A stretch of DNA of 64,000 nucleotides from a virus. A program made the position numbers and the translations under genes. Below are positions 11,780 through 19,135 of the stretch, in pieces. The notes beneath the pieces are model-generated. The model was not told the DNA's origin, did not search any database, and saw only the letters and a list, made by a program, of their open reading frames with translations. The stretch's first letter is position 1. Each line of letters starts with the position of its first letter. The DNA is taken from positions 32,487-96,486 of IMG/VR virus record IMGVR_UViG_3300005821_000002. One strand, 5' to 3'.

Positions 11780-11850
11780 TAGCTAAGGGAGGATTCGAAC
11801 CGCCATCCTAGGCTTCAAAGGCCCATGTCCTGCCGTTAGACGACTTAGCT
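11780..11850 (-). tRNA. tRNA-Gln (anticodon TTG, reads CAA)
   Basis: Acceptor AGCTAAG/CTTAGCT, anticodon stem TGGGC/GCCTA with loop CTTTGAA, T-loop TTCGAAT with one C:T mismatch in the T-stem. Confidence 0.92.
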
Positions 11851-11855
11851 ATAGG

Positions 11856-11926
11856 TTGTAGAGGAAGGATTCGAACCTCCATTGACTGATTCAGAGTCAG
11901 CAGTACTGCCGTTATACTACTCTACA
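11856..11926 (-). tRNA. tRNA-Gln (anticodon CTG, reads CAG)
   Basis: Acceptor TGTAGAG/CTCTACA, anticodon stem GCTGA/TCAGT with loop CTCTGAA, T-loop TTCGAAT. Five bases from tRNA-Gln(TTG). Confidence 0.94.
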
Positions 11927-11944
11927 AGGTAAAGGCGTATTCCA

Positions 11945-12042
11945 ACCCCTTTATTCCGCCTATAAGTCCTGTCTGTATTCACAGCGTTTTCCTTGAAACT
12001 AGACCTGACTAGAATTCCAAGGACGTAAGGGGTACAGGACTT
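11945..12042 (-). ncRNA. pseudoknotted inter-tRNA RNA candidate
   Basis: Between tRNA-Trp and tRNA-Gln(CTG). AAGTCCTGT (11964-11972) pairs perfectly with ACAGGACTT (12034-12042); ACCCCTT (11945-11951) pairs perfectly with AAGGGGT (12027-12033). The order of the strands makes the helices cross, an H-type pseudoknot of 9 and 7 bp with two strands directly adjacent. A TCCTTG/CAAGGA hairpin lies in the large loop. Confidence 0.45.
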
Positions 12043-12079
12043 GGCTCATAACCTTTCCCCACTCTTTCGAGTGAGAAGG

Positions 12080-12150
12080 CACGGGATGAAGGATTCGAAC
12101 CTCCTACAGTAACGTTTTGGAGACGCACTCGCTCCCAAGCTGTATCCCGC
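12080..12150 (-). tRNA. tRNA-Trp (anticodon CCA, reads TGG)
   Basis: Acceptor GCGGGAT/ATCCCGT, anticodon loop CTCCAAA, T-loop TTCGAAT, discriminator G. The anticodon is normal, so no UGA reassignment is implied. Confidence 0.93.
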
Positions 12151-12157
12151 ATATAGG

Positions 12158-12230
12158 CAGGCAAGACAGGATTCGAACCTGTAACCTTCTCCTTAACAGG
12201 GAGTTGCTCTGCCGATTGAGCTACTCGCCT
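12158..12230 (-). tRNA. tRNA-Asn (anticodon GTT, reads AAC)
   Basis: Acceptor AGGCGAG/CTTGCCT, D-arm GCTC/GAGC, anticodon loop CTGTTAA, T-arm ACAGG/CCTGT, discriminator G. First gene of the tRNA island, 11 bases after the promoter -10 box. Confidence 0.94.
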
Positions 12231-12240
12231 ATATGTACAC

Positions 12241-12269
12241 ATTATACCACAAAATCTACACTTTGTCAA
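12241..12269 (-). promoter_or_regulatory. consensus sigma-70 promoter of the tRNA island
   Basis: Minus strand TTGACA (12269-12264), 17-base spacer ending GTGG, TATAAT (12246-12241); 12 of 12 positions. Transcription would start a few bases before tRNA-Asn. Confidence 0.92.
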
Positions 12270-12318
12270 GAGGGTTAATAGCGAACGTTCCATGACGACC
12301 AGTACTATCAACCCCCTC
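12270..12318 (-). terminator. large hairpin upstream of tRNA promoter, possible terminator
   Basis: GAGGGGGTTGATAG and CTATTAACCCTC pair over about 10 bp with a bulge and one mismatch. It sits directly against the -35 box of the tRNA promoter and after the replication genes. No T-run follows, so intrinsic termination is uncertain; it may only insulate or be a processing site. Confidence 0.4.
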
Positions 12319-12347
12319 AACACAAGTGTACTTAATTATACCTTATT

Positions 12348-12596
12348 TTACTGAACTATGTCAGTTTGGGGTGCCATTTGAAAGTCAACTCTTCCATTCA
12401 ATTTACCCTTTGAAATAATCTGAGCTTCAAAAAAGCATTTCACAAGGTAAGCGTAATTACTACTGTCAACTTTCCATACCCCATCAGTATCTTTAAAGAC
12501 ACCTATAACAAGACGTGCATTATCAGTGAGATTATTCTCACAAAAATTTACAAGGCTATCCTCATCTACATCACGATAAGTGATAGTATCATCCAT
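12348..12596 (-). CDS. hypothetical protein
   Basis: 82 residues. MDDTITYRDVDEDSLVNFCE, then RLVIGVFKDTDGVWKVDSSNYAYLVKCFF. The middle resembles part of the gene at 13939 (SILGSKNTDGMWSITAEAVF), suggesting that the two share a small beta-rich domain. Last protein gene before the tRNA promoter. Function unknown. Confidence 0.6.
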   Translation of the reverse strand: MDDTITYRDVDEDSLVNFCENNLTDNARLVIGVFKDTDGVWKVDSSNYAYLVKCFFEAQIISKGKLNGRVDFQMAPQTDIVQ

Positions 12597-12598
12597 TC

Positions 12599-12904
12599 TT
12601 AGCTAGCCTTTGGTGTAACTAGGTATGTACCCTGTGATGTCAGCACAAATGCAAAGTATGCAACAAAAGCTTCCTTCAGACCAAAAAGTGTACAGGCCCA
12701 AGGTAGATCAAACAAAAAGCTTACACAGTTAAGTCCAAATACACCAAGTACTACAACTAAACCAGAACCTAGAACAAACAATCTCTGAGTGTTATCTGGT
12801 AGAGCATTATACCAAGTGTTCAACTTTGGAAAATACTCAAGTGCTAGTGACCAGGTTGTACCTGCGAGTGCAAATGCAAAGATTTGCTCAATTGTAATTA
12901 ACAT
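12599..12904 (-). CDS. holin-like membrane protein
   Basis: 101 residues with three hydrophobic segments (about 7-22, 42-62, 76-95) separated by short polar turns, the size and topology of a class I holin. AGAGGT lies upstream. A holin would permeabilise the membrane and time lysis; here the transglycosylase 1.6 kb downstream has its own anchor. Sequence alone does not exclude another small membrane protein. Confidence 0.55.
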   Translation of the reverse strand: MLITIEQIFAFALAGTTWSLALEYFPKLNTWYNALPDNTQRLFVLGSGLVVVLGVFGLNCVSFLFDLPWACTLFGLKEAFVAYFAFVLTSQGTYLVTPKAS

Positions 12905-12907
12905 TTC

Positions 12908-13453
12908 TTATACCTCTTTTTTGATTAGATTTTCTTCTACGAACTTCCTTGCCTTTTCTTTCAATATCTGAGCAGTACTATCATTTTGTACAATTACGTT
13001 ATAATACTCATCATTTTCTGGTAATGATGTTTCACTAACATCATTATACAAAGGGCTGTTCAATAATGTATGGTATTGTCTCGGTCTACGTACTCTAACT
13101 GTAATGGTGGGCCAAAAGTGCTCTTGAAGATATAAGCCTTCATTTGGAAATCGCCAATCGTCAATAAAAACATACTCGAATTCCGCTGGATGTTGATCTA
13201 TAAATTCAACTGTATGTCTTGCCCATAGATCAATATCATATAGACGTCCAGTATTGCCAATCTCTTGCAACAGCTTTCTGCCCTTATCATCCTTCTCTCC
13301 ATCCCACCCCATAAAGAAGGCAGTATCTTTCACCATCCTTGCAAAAGGTACAATAGCAGAACTAATTTTATGATCTGCAACCAGAACATCTTGACAATAT
13401 TTAGCAAAGGTAGTTTTACCCTCTCCTGCCCTTCCCGAAACCAATGTTATCAT
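12908..13453 (-). CDS. deoxynucleoside monophosphate kinase-like protein
   Basis: 181 residues. P-loop GRAGEGKTT (7-15), then WDGEKDDKGRKLLQEIG and LWARHTVEFI, then YVFIDDWRFPNE and RVRRPR. This pattern is seen in phage dNMP kinases of the P-loop kinase fold. It would phosphorylate dNMPs from degraded host DNA to dNDPs. Overlaps the upstream gene by 4 bases. Confidence 0.7.
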   Translation of the reverse strand: MITLVSGRAGEGKTTFAKYCQDVLVADHKISSAIVPFARMVKDTAFFMGWDGEKDDKGRKLLQEIGNTGRLYDIDLWARHTVEFIDQHPAEFEYVFIDDWRFPNEGLYLQEHFWPTITVRVRRPRQYHTLLNSPLYNDVSETSLPENDEYYNVIVQNDSTAQILKEKARKFVEENLIKKEV

Positions 13454-13719
13454 ACTCTAATACCCTTCGCTGGTACTGCATCATCATCAGTGTTATCTTC
13501 TAATTCTTCACTGTCTACAATGTCACCTTGAGTCACGAAGGTAGCTGTGGCTGTTCCCTTTTCGTGAATAGCAGCCTCGATGAAACTACGTTGGTCACCA
13601 AGCCAATCAGCAACAAAATCACTGCTTGTCTTAGCAATAGCATCATCTACAGTCATCTCTTCCTCAAGGAGGTAGTCAGCCCATTCCTCAAAAGAACGGC
13701 TATAACTAGGCATACGCAT
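13450..13719 (-). CDS. hypothetical protein
   Basis: 89 residues with AGGAGG six bases before the ATG. Acidic (FEEWADYLLEEEMTVDDAI; EELEDNTDDDA). No recognised domain. Translationally coupled to the kinase gene through a 4-base overlap. Confidence 0.6.
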   Translation of the reverse strand: MRMPSYSRSFEEWADYLLEEEMTVDDAIAKTSSDFVADWLGDQRSFIEAAIHEKGTATATFVTQGDIVDSEELEDNTDDDAVPAKGIRV

Positions 13720-13729
13720 AGCTTTCCTC

Positions 13730-13939
13730 CTATTCTGTATTTGCTTGTTCTAAAATTCCACGTAATGTTTTCTGATGTATAAATCCATTAGTTACCATAA
13801 AATTTAACATGGTAATAAACCCTTCTTTACCAATAATAATTGAATCTGGTGTAGTGATAAAGAACCTAGAGTCTGTACTCTTTCGAATAACTAAAGTATT
13901 TGAACCACCTAAAGTCAATACGCTTAATTTGTTTTCCAT
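13730..13939 (-). CDS. hypothetical protein
   Basis: 69 residues, mixed alpha/beta (LSVLTLGGSNTLVIRKS). The stop of the upstream gene overlaps the ATG by one base. No domain recognised. Confidence 0.55.
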   Translation of the reverse strand: MENKLSVLTLGGSNTLVIRKSTDSRFFITTPDSIIIGKEGFITMLNFMVTNGFIHQKTLRGILEQANTE

Positions 13940-14301
13940 TACATTATCTTCCCACCCTCTATTATACCGCCTTTATCTACTTTGTGTTGATTCAACATAT
14001 AGCGTAACCGTGCCAGAATCTCCCTATTATTCAACCCTCCAGCCACACCCATCATAGCAGTAGCTAGGGCTGTATCATAATCCTGATCCATCGTAGCAAC
14101 AGGTACTGTGATTGATGCCCAATCCATACCGTTCAATGACATAGAAAAGACGGCTTCAGCAGTTATACTCCACATTCCATCAGTATTCTTAGAACCCAGA
14201 ATAGAGAAATCCACCTTATGTCCAATAATATCATCAAAATCGAACTCTTGGTCCATTATCTTGTCTAGTTCTTCCTTGTTTATATACTCGTCCTGATCCA
14301 T
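13939..14301 (-). CDS. hypothetical protein
   Basis: 120 residues from the ATG at 14301, preceded by GGAG within the exonuclease coding sequence. Contains SILGSKNTDGMWSITAEAVFSMS, similar in layout to part of the gene at 12348, and a helical C-terminus. An alternative ATG at 14316 lacks a ribosome site. Function unknown. Confidence 0.6.
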   Translation of the reverse strand: MDQDEYINKEELDKIMDQEFDFDDIIGHKVDFSILGSKNTDGMWSITAEAVFSMSLNGMDWASITVPVATMDQDYDTALATAMMGVAGGLNNREILARLRYMLNQHKVDKGGIIEGGKIM

Positions 14302-14918
14302 TTTGAGTGACTCCATAGTAGGTCATGCAACCTTTCAAGAATTATGACATCTTCTCGGTTATGGTGTAGAAGCTCTTTCATAGCCGCTGGATCACCATAC
14401 TGCGCCTTAAATAACATCTGAGGTTCAAGGTGTGTCTTACCTTCAATACCAAAGAATTTAGTAACTACCTCTAAAGATTTACGATGAGTCTTTATCTTAC
14501 TTCTTACCTTGTAAAATAAGTCCCAATGGTGAATAGTTCCAAAAGCTGGGAACACTAAACCATGATACAAAGCACGTGTCCGTACAAACGGAATGTCATA
14601 ACCAGTACCATAATATGTAACCAAAATATCTACATTCTTTAGTTCTTCCATCAACTCTTCATTAATACGCTTATCAAATTTGTAATCAAAAATTTCTTTC
14701 TTAGTGATAGCACCTTCTCTAATCTTGTTATCACCACGATACTTTATACACCATGAGAGCATCATCCCCCAATTGGCAGTAAGATCGGATGCTTCTATAT
14801 CGAAGTAAGCAATCCGTTTATCATGCCACCAATCGTCTCGTTTGATTAAACCAGTACGAAAACAATTAGGATGTGTCTTTATAGTGTGGCGATGAATACA
14901 CCTTAGTTCTTTACTCAT
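14280..14918 (-). CDS. DEDD-type 3'-5' exonuclease (RNase H-like)
   Basis: 212 residues. Exo I YFDIEASDL (Asp40, Glu42), Exo II YYGTGYDIPF, Exo III HHNREDVIILERLH fit the DEDD superfamily, closest in style to YprB/ribonuclease H-like domains. The HHNRED position suggests a departure from the usual Tyr or His four residues before the last Asp. Removes nucleotides from DNA or RNA 3' ends; probably a separate nuclease because the polymerase has its own exonuclease. Confidence 0.75.
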   Translation of the reverse strand: MSKELRCIHRHTIKTHPNCFRTGLIKRDDWWHDKRIAYFDIEASDLTANWGMMLSWCIKYRGDNKIREGAITKKEIFDYKFDKRINEELMEELKNVDILVTYYGTGYDIPFVRTRALYHGLVFPAFGTIHHWDLFYKVRSKIKTHRKSLEVVTKFFGIEGKTHLEPQMLFKAQYGDPAAMKELLHHNREDVIILERLHDLLWSHSKWIRTSI

Positions 14919-15075
14919 CTGTTGATTTTCTCCTCTTCTTTAGTTTAGTGGCGTTGACATGTTGTTTTGTATCGCCATTAGTTTTGTCTGCTAAGGCACA
15001 ATTGTTACAAATGTCAAACTCACGTCCTTCCTTTAACAGACAATTACAATTATAACAGTACTGCCTTTTATTCAT
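14911..15075 (-). CDS. small zinc-ribbon protein
   Basis: 54 residues from the ATG at 15075 with AAGGA upstream. YCYNCNCLLKEG, then DICNNCALAD, gives two CxxC knuckles; the basic tail is KLKKRRKS. Overlaps the sigma-like gene stop. Likely nucleic-acid binding. Confidence 0.55.
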   Translation of the reverse strand: MNKRQYCYNCNCLLKEGREFDICNNCALADKTNGDTKQHVNATKLKKRRKSTDE

Positions 15076-15460
15076 TTTTGTTAATCCTTGCAATTCCTTT
15101 TCTAAACATTTTCTCCATATCCTCTTCGGAGAGAGGTTCAATCCTTCCTATACGCTCAAGAAAAGCACTATCTGTTAGCTCTCCTCCTAGTATAAAAGAT
15201 ATACGATCTGTGACATCTTTAAATATCTGTGAAACTGTTAATCGGTGAATACTCAATACTCTTGCTATTTCTGAGTAACTATATCCAGCAGATACAGACC
15301 ATATGACATCATTTTCTCTTTGGGTAATGGTGTTATTCTCGACCATATCTGATATTGTTTTCTCTATTATTATAGCATTATTATATGAGTCGCTGTTGAT
15401 ATTACCCCTTTCCTTTATATAGTGTATCTGTCTTATGTATTCTCCGATAATCCAACTCAT
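15068..15460 (-). CDS. sigma-70 region 4-like / HTH transcription regulator
   Basis: 130 residues. ITQRENDVIWSVSAGYSYSE, then IARVLSIHRLTVSQIFKDV, is a typical region 4 or LuxR-type helix-turn-helix with the recognition helix near residues 70-85. No region 2 is present, so it is not a complete sigma factor. It may bind -35 elements or operators and help switch from the minus-strand to the plus-strand gene blocks; that role is inference. Confidence 0.65.
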   Translation of the reverse strand: MSWIIGEYIRQIHYIKERGNINSDSYNNAIIIEKTISDMVENNTITQRENDVIWSVSAGYSYSEIARVLSIHRLTVSQIFKDVTDRISFILGGELTDSAFLERIGRIEPLSEEDMEKMFRKGIARINKNE

Positions 15461-15461
15461 C

Positions 15462-16196
15462 TTAATATTCCAGACCTATTCCCACTTCCATCTCTCCGTA
15501 ACAAAAGTCACGATAGAAACAGTTTCTACAATTATAACCAGTAACACGATGAAAATATTCATCCTTTAAATTACTAACAACACGATCAATAGTACTTGCC
15601 AAATCATTTCTCATGTAATCATTTAATGGAACAGGAATAATATCACCAGTATTCAAATGTCCATAACAAACCGTTGGACGTTCACCATACATTTTCTCAT
15701 AAGCCCAACTGTACAGATAAAATTGAAAATCCTGTAATTGATACTTAGTTGGTCTACGAGCACCTGTCTTCCAATCATATACATTTGAACCCGATATTTT
15801 ATCAATCTTACCTAAAATAACTACGTTATTTAATGAGGTCTGTTCCCAAGGCAATTCAAAGAAAAGTTCTGTCTTCTGTGGTTCCTCGGTTGAAAATTCA
15901 GGCACAATCTTAGTGTAGTAATTACCCAACATCTTGGTGAAGCTCTTGGGAGGTTTGGGCACCTGTTTGATTTCTGCAAATTCATATTCAGGTGTCATTC
16001 TCTCTGCCCATTGAGCTACTGACCATTTTACAGCATCCTTACCATTATCGAACTCTTCAATAGCCTCATGTACAATACTACCAAACACTACATGATTGGA
16101 TAGCTTGGCTTTACCTTTATGAAACGTACGATAATAAAATCTTTTCGGACATTCCAAATAATCCTTGATTGATGAGGCACTTAGTCTAAGTTTCAT
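15462..16196 (-). CDS. Cas4/RecB-family PD-(D/E)XK nuclease with Fe-S cluster
   Basis: 244 residues. Cys16 in YLECPKRFYYR and Cys223, Cys226, Cys232 in the C-terminal NCRNCFYRDFC give the four Fe-S ligands. Catalytic elements: His43 (IVHEAIE), Asp132 (GKID), Asp141 and Lys143 (DWKTG), then a QxxxY-like helix. Likely a 5'-3' or end-processing exonuclease used in recombination or replication. No CRISPR components are present. Confidence 0.85.
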   Translation of the reverse strand: MKLRLSASSIKDYLECPKRFYYRTFHKGKAKLSNHVVFGSIVHEAIEEFDNGKDAVKWSVAQWAERMTPEYEFAEIKQVPKPPKSFTKMLGNYYTKIVPEFSTEEPQKTELFFELPWEQTSLNNVVILGKIDKISGSNVYDWKTGARRPTKYQLQDFQFYLYSWAYEKMYGERPTVCYGHLNTGDIIPVPLNDYMRNDLASTIDRVVSNLKDEYFHRVTGYNCRNCFYRDFCYGEMEVGIGLEY

Positions 16197-16570
16197 GATC
16201 CCTCGAAATAACTTCCACGAAGATTAGCACTCTCTGTTCTCCATACATCAATCATAGAACGATATACATCGAACAATAGTTCAAGCTCACGTAATCTTCC
16301 TTCATTTTCTGCTAATCTAGAGTGAAGTAATTCTAACTCCTCTCCCTGATCTTTTGTTAGTCCCAGCACATGGTAATTTGCTTTGATATATGCCATGCTG
16401 GGTGGCTTATCTGATACATAGTAAGTAGGATCAGTAGAAGCCATCTCTGTGATGTATGCTTGAAGTCTACCAAGCTTTGCCTTATCTATGGCAATAGTTC
16501 TTTTTAGAGTACCTATCTCTCCGGTGATTCCAATCATATCATCGAAATCAGGTAGTTTAACCTCGTCCAT
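16193..16570 (-). CDS. hypothetical helical protein
   Basis: 125 residues. Two long helices (TGEIGTLKRTIAIDKAKLGR; EELELLHSRLAENEGRL) suggest an antiparallel coiled coil. Overlaps the nuclease start by 4 bases. Function unknown; it may partner one of the adjacent nucleases. Confidence 0.6.
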   Translation of the reverse strand: MDEVKLPDFDDMIGITGEIGTLKRTIAIDKAKLGRLQAYITEMASTDPTYYVSDKPPSMAYIKANYHVLGLTKDQGEELELLHSRLAENEGRLRELELLFDVYRSMIDVWRTESANLRGSYFEGS

Positions 16571-16799
16571 CAGCTTGTCCTTTCCACATAGGGCTATCCA
16601 TATCGTTGTATTCTTGCATCAGTTGAGAAAATAACTCTACTGTTATAGCCGCGGACATCCCACTGTGACCTTGCTTGGCAAATGTATCAGACAGTTCCAT
16701 AATAGCTTCACCTAGCATACCATCATAATCACTATCTTCGTCAAACATTCCTAACTCAGTTAACCTCTTCTCAAATAATTTATGCCTCTCACTTACCAT
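16557..16799 (-). CDS. hypothetical protein
   Basis: 80 residues, mostly helical (HKLFEKRLTELG; AAITVELFSQLMQEYND). Overlaps both neighbours by more than 10 bases. No domain recognised. Confidence 0.55.
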   Translation of the reverse strand: MVSERHKLFEKRLTELGMFDEDSDYDGMLGEAIMELSDTFAKQGHSGMSAAITVELFSQLMQEYNDMDSPMWKGQADGRG

Positions 16800-17241
16800 C
16801 TACTTCCTCCTCTCGTAGAAACCTTTCTAAATCAAAGTATTTCTCTATATTCTGTATAACCATCTCGTATGTCTCATGTGTTAACGGTGTAGCCAAGAAA
16901 TCATTCATATGATTATATAACATATCTGCTGTAGTGTCTCTATTATACATCAAAATCGCATTAAAGTCAAGGGTCTCTTTTAGAGGCTCCACACCCCATG
17001 TGAGGGCAACCTTTCGTATTGCCTTACTCGGTATTCCAGTCATACGGTGTATAGCTGAAACGTTATAGCCTTGAGCTATGTACTTTATAATATCTATGTC
17101 TGCTCTCAGAGTTAACAGATAAGAAGGAATACGTTCCTTTAATAAGGAAGTGAATGCATCCCATAAAGATACATCATGACGGCTTTCTCTCAACCGATCC
17201 CACTCTTCCATTATAGACTCAGAGAGTACAGTTTTAGCCAT
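16789..17241 (-). CDS. HTH-containing hypothetical protein
   Basis: 150 residues. IIKYIAQGYNVSAIHRMTG, then IPSKAIRKVALTWGV, is a plausible helix-turn-helix (about 48-80). The rest is helical. Contains a promoter-like sequence in its coding region (16942-16970). May be a DNA-binding regulator; target unknown. Confidence 0.6.
   Translation of the reverse strand: MAKTVLSESIMEEWDRLRESRHDVSLWDAFTSLLKERIPSYLLTLRADIDIIKYIAQGYNVSAIHRMTGIPSKAIRKVALTWGVEPLKETLDFNAILMYNRDTTADMLYNHMNDFLATPLTHETYEMVIQNIEKYFDLERFLREEEVDGK
16942..16970 (-). promoter_or_regulatory. near-consensus promoter inside the HTH gene
   Basis: Minus strand TTGACT (16970-16965), 17-base spacer, TATAAT (16947-16942): 11 of 12 positions. 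It would serve the nuclease and sigma-like genes downstream. Confidence 0.6.
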
Positions 17242-17671
17242 TACTATTCAACCTCTCATGTAACACACGTAACTCATTATGCATCTCAGCCATCTCTGTC
17301 ATGAGTTCGTCCCACGCCTCAAAGTCAAGACATATGATGTGCTTTACACCAGTTCTTGATTTTTCAAACTTCAATACCACGGCTGGAAGTGCTCCATAGT
17401 TTTTCTCAGCTATCTCACGAATACCATCAAACCATGCTTTTTCTATTTTCATTTGCTTTCCGCCGTACCCAACTTTACACTCACCCACAATACCCTTATC
17501 CATGTGTTCATACTTACCAGAGATATCAGGCATGAGTACTGGCATATTTAATATTGTTCCAAGAGCACCAGACATAGCTATTCTACGCCACACATCTGGA
17601 AACTGCTCATTCAATAACTTTACAGAATCTCTCTCCCACCGTGTACCTTTTATTTTCTGTGGGTTAGGCAT
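17234..17671 (-). CDS. Holliday-junction-resolvase-like PD-(D/E)XK nuclease
   Basis: 145 residues. KGTRWERDSVKLLNEQFPDV, then MPDIS and GECKVGYG, reproduce the E...PD...ExK layout of archaeal Hjc-like resolvases and related phage nucleases. It would resolve branched DNA before packaging. The C-terminal helix is coiled-coil-like. Abuts the helicase gene. Confidence 0.7.
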   Translation of the reverse strand: MPNPQKIKGTRWERDSVKLLNEQFPDVWRRIAMSGALGTILNMPVLMPDISGKYEHMDKGIVGECKVGYGGKQMKIEKAWFDGIREIAEKNYGALPAVVLKFEKSRTGVKHIICLDFEAWDELMTEMAEMHNELRVLHERLNSNG

Positions 17672-18990
17672 TATACAAAACTCTCCTCATCCCAACTATC
17701 TAATTTATTATCTGTGATATTTACTGTTGGTCCATCAAATCTCAGTAACGCTATACCAGTTGGTCCATTCCTAGATTTTCTAATCAAAAATTCAAGTGTC
17801 CCTGCAGCTGGTGAGTTAGGAAAATACATCTCATCCCTATACAACCCAATCATAATGTCAGCATCCTCTTCCATATTACCACTCTGGCGTAGGTCTGACA
17901 TCCTGGGTCGCATATCCTCTCTCTTTTCAACTTCACGATTTAACTGTGACAAAATTATAATTGTTATACCCAACTCATTAGCTAATAGCTTGAACGCACG
18001 TGATGCAGCACCGAGTAAATGAACTGATTCAGTTGTTCTATCTACTATCAATTGAATGTAATCAATTCCAACTACTTTTATATCGTATAGCTGATGGTAT
18101 TTACGTATCATAGCTACTATATAATCTACACCTTGTGTAAAATTATTATCTATATAAATTGGTAATTTCTCTACAACTTTCTCAGCCCTTTGTAATGGAC
18201 CAATTTGTTCCTCACTTAAAGTACCCAAACGTATATCTTGTAATGGTACTTGACTAACTATAGATAAAATTCTCTCGTTAATATCATCAGCACTCATTTC
18301 TCTATTAAAGAGTAAGATACCGTTACCCTTCTTGGCGACATTTAATGCTGTCTTTAATAATAACGCTGATTTACCATGTCCGGGCCGAGAACCAATGTAC
18401 CACACTTCACCAGGATTAAATCCGGTTGTAAAATTATCAACTTCTCCCATTCCAGTAGAAATACCCCGTATTCCTGGGTTCTTTCTTCTTTCTAAAATCT
18501 TTAGAATAGTATCAGCAACAGTCTCACTTAATTTAGATACATCTGCTGAAGTTATACCACTCACCATGTTTTCTAACGCAGTATGAAGCTTCGAAATTGT
18601 TTCATTTACAGTACTACTATTTTCAAGTATGTCAGGTATGCTTGCATTTATTTCTAATAATCTACGTGTCTTGTAATCATTCTGTACTTGATTTACAAAC
18701 ATCGCCATATTTTTTACTGGTTGTCTTAAATCCATCAAGACGGTAAGATATGACTCACCGCCTGCTTTTTGTAATTGATTCCTATCTCTAAGCATCTGTC
18801 CAACAATAGCAGGATTTGGTTCTAATCCCTGTAATGAACATTCATGGATAACAGAATAGATAATCCTTTCTGCATCCATGTCAAACATTTCAGGTTTTAA
18901 ATCTTTTGCATAATTATAAACTTCATAACCATTAGCTAAAAAAGTACCCAATACTGCTGAACGTGGACTAAAGGTGTTGATATTCTCCAA
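17671..18990 (-). CDS. dnaB: replicative DNA helicase, DnaB family
   Basis: 439 residues. N-terminal all-helical domain (1-150), then RecA-like motor: Walker A GSRPGHGKSA (200-209), Walker B VVGIDYIQL (Asp310), then SQLNREVEKRED and a DLRQSGNMEEDAD sensor segment. Unwinds the fork 5'-3' and recruits the primase. The start codon is TTG at 18990 with GGGAG upstream; no ATG occurs before residue 35. Located after the tRNA-like element at 19024. Confidence 0.93.
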   Translation of the reverse strand: MENINTFSPRSAVLGTFLANGYEVYNYAKDLKPEMFDMDAERIIYSVIHECSLQGLEPNPAIVGQMLRDRNQLQKAGGESYLTVLMDLRQPVKNMAMFVNQVQNDYKTRRLLEINASIPDILENSSTVNETISKLHTALENMVSGITSADVSKLSETVADTILKILERRKNPGIRGISTGMGEVDNFTTGFNPGEVWYIGSRPGHGKSALLLKTALNVAKKGNGILLFNREMSADDINERILSIVSQVPLQDIRLGTLSEEQIGPLQRAEKVVEKLPIYIDNNFTQGVDYIVAMIRKYHQLYDIKVVGIDYIQLIVDRTTESVHLLGAASRAFKLLANELGITIIILSQLNREVEKREDMRPRMSDLRQSGNMEEDADIMIGLYRDEMYFPNSPAAGTLEFLIRKSRNGPTGIALLRFDGPTVNITDNKLDSWDEESFV

Positions 18991-19023
18991 TGTGTATTCT
19001 CCCTGGTATGGATTCTTTAAAGG

Positions 19024-19104
19024 TGGATGGGGAGGGATCGAACCTCGGCTTCTTCTATGCTAGCAACGTACTATAGCATCTAATAGTCACCAGACTAACC
19101 ATCC
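19024..19104 (-). tRNA. tRNA-like gene or tRNA pseudogene, anticodon undetermined
   Basis: Acceptor-like GGATGGT/CCCATCC (last pair mismatched), D-hairpin TAGTC-TGGT-GACTA, T-arm GAGG-TTCGATC-CCTC, discriminator A and CC. The middle stem ATGCTA/TAGCAT encloses an 11-base loop (TAGTACGTTGC) instead of 7, so no anticodon can be read. It lies alone between helicase and SSB genes, 6.8 kb from the tRNA island. Confidence 0.5.
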
Positions 19105-19108
19105 AAGT

Positions 19109-19132
19109 GAAAGAGGGGGCTTACGCCCCCTC
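19109..19132 (-). terminator. terminator after ssDNA-binding protein gene
   Basis: GAGGGGGC-TTAC-GCCCCCTC, an 8-bp GC-rich stem with tetraloop, followed on the minus strand by TTTC. It lies 4 bases after the SSB stop and could trim expression of downstream genes relative to SSB. Confidence 0.75.
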
Positions 19133-19135
19133 AAT

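Noticed and set aside
12080-12150. Suppressor tRNA or code change
   Set aside because: The Trp anticodon is CCA, no tRNA with a stop-reading anticodon was found, and genes are not interrupted by in-frame stops.
13971-13995. TATAAT on the minus strand near 13971 as a promoter
   Set aside because: The nearest TTGAAT lies 23 bases upstream, too far for a sigma-70 spacer.
15462-16196. Cas4-like gene as a sign of a CRISPR system
   Set aside because: No cas1, cas2, effector or repeat array is present; stand-alone Cas4-like nucleases are common in phages.
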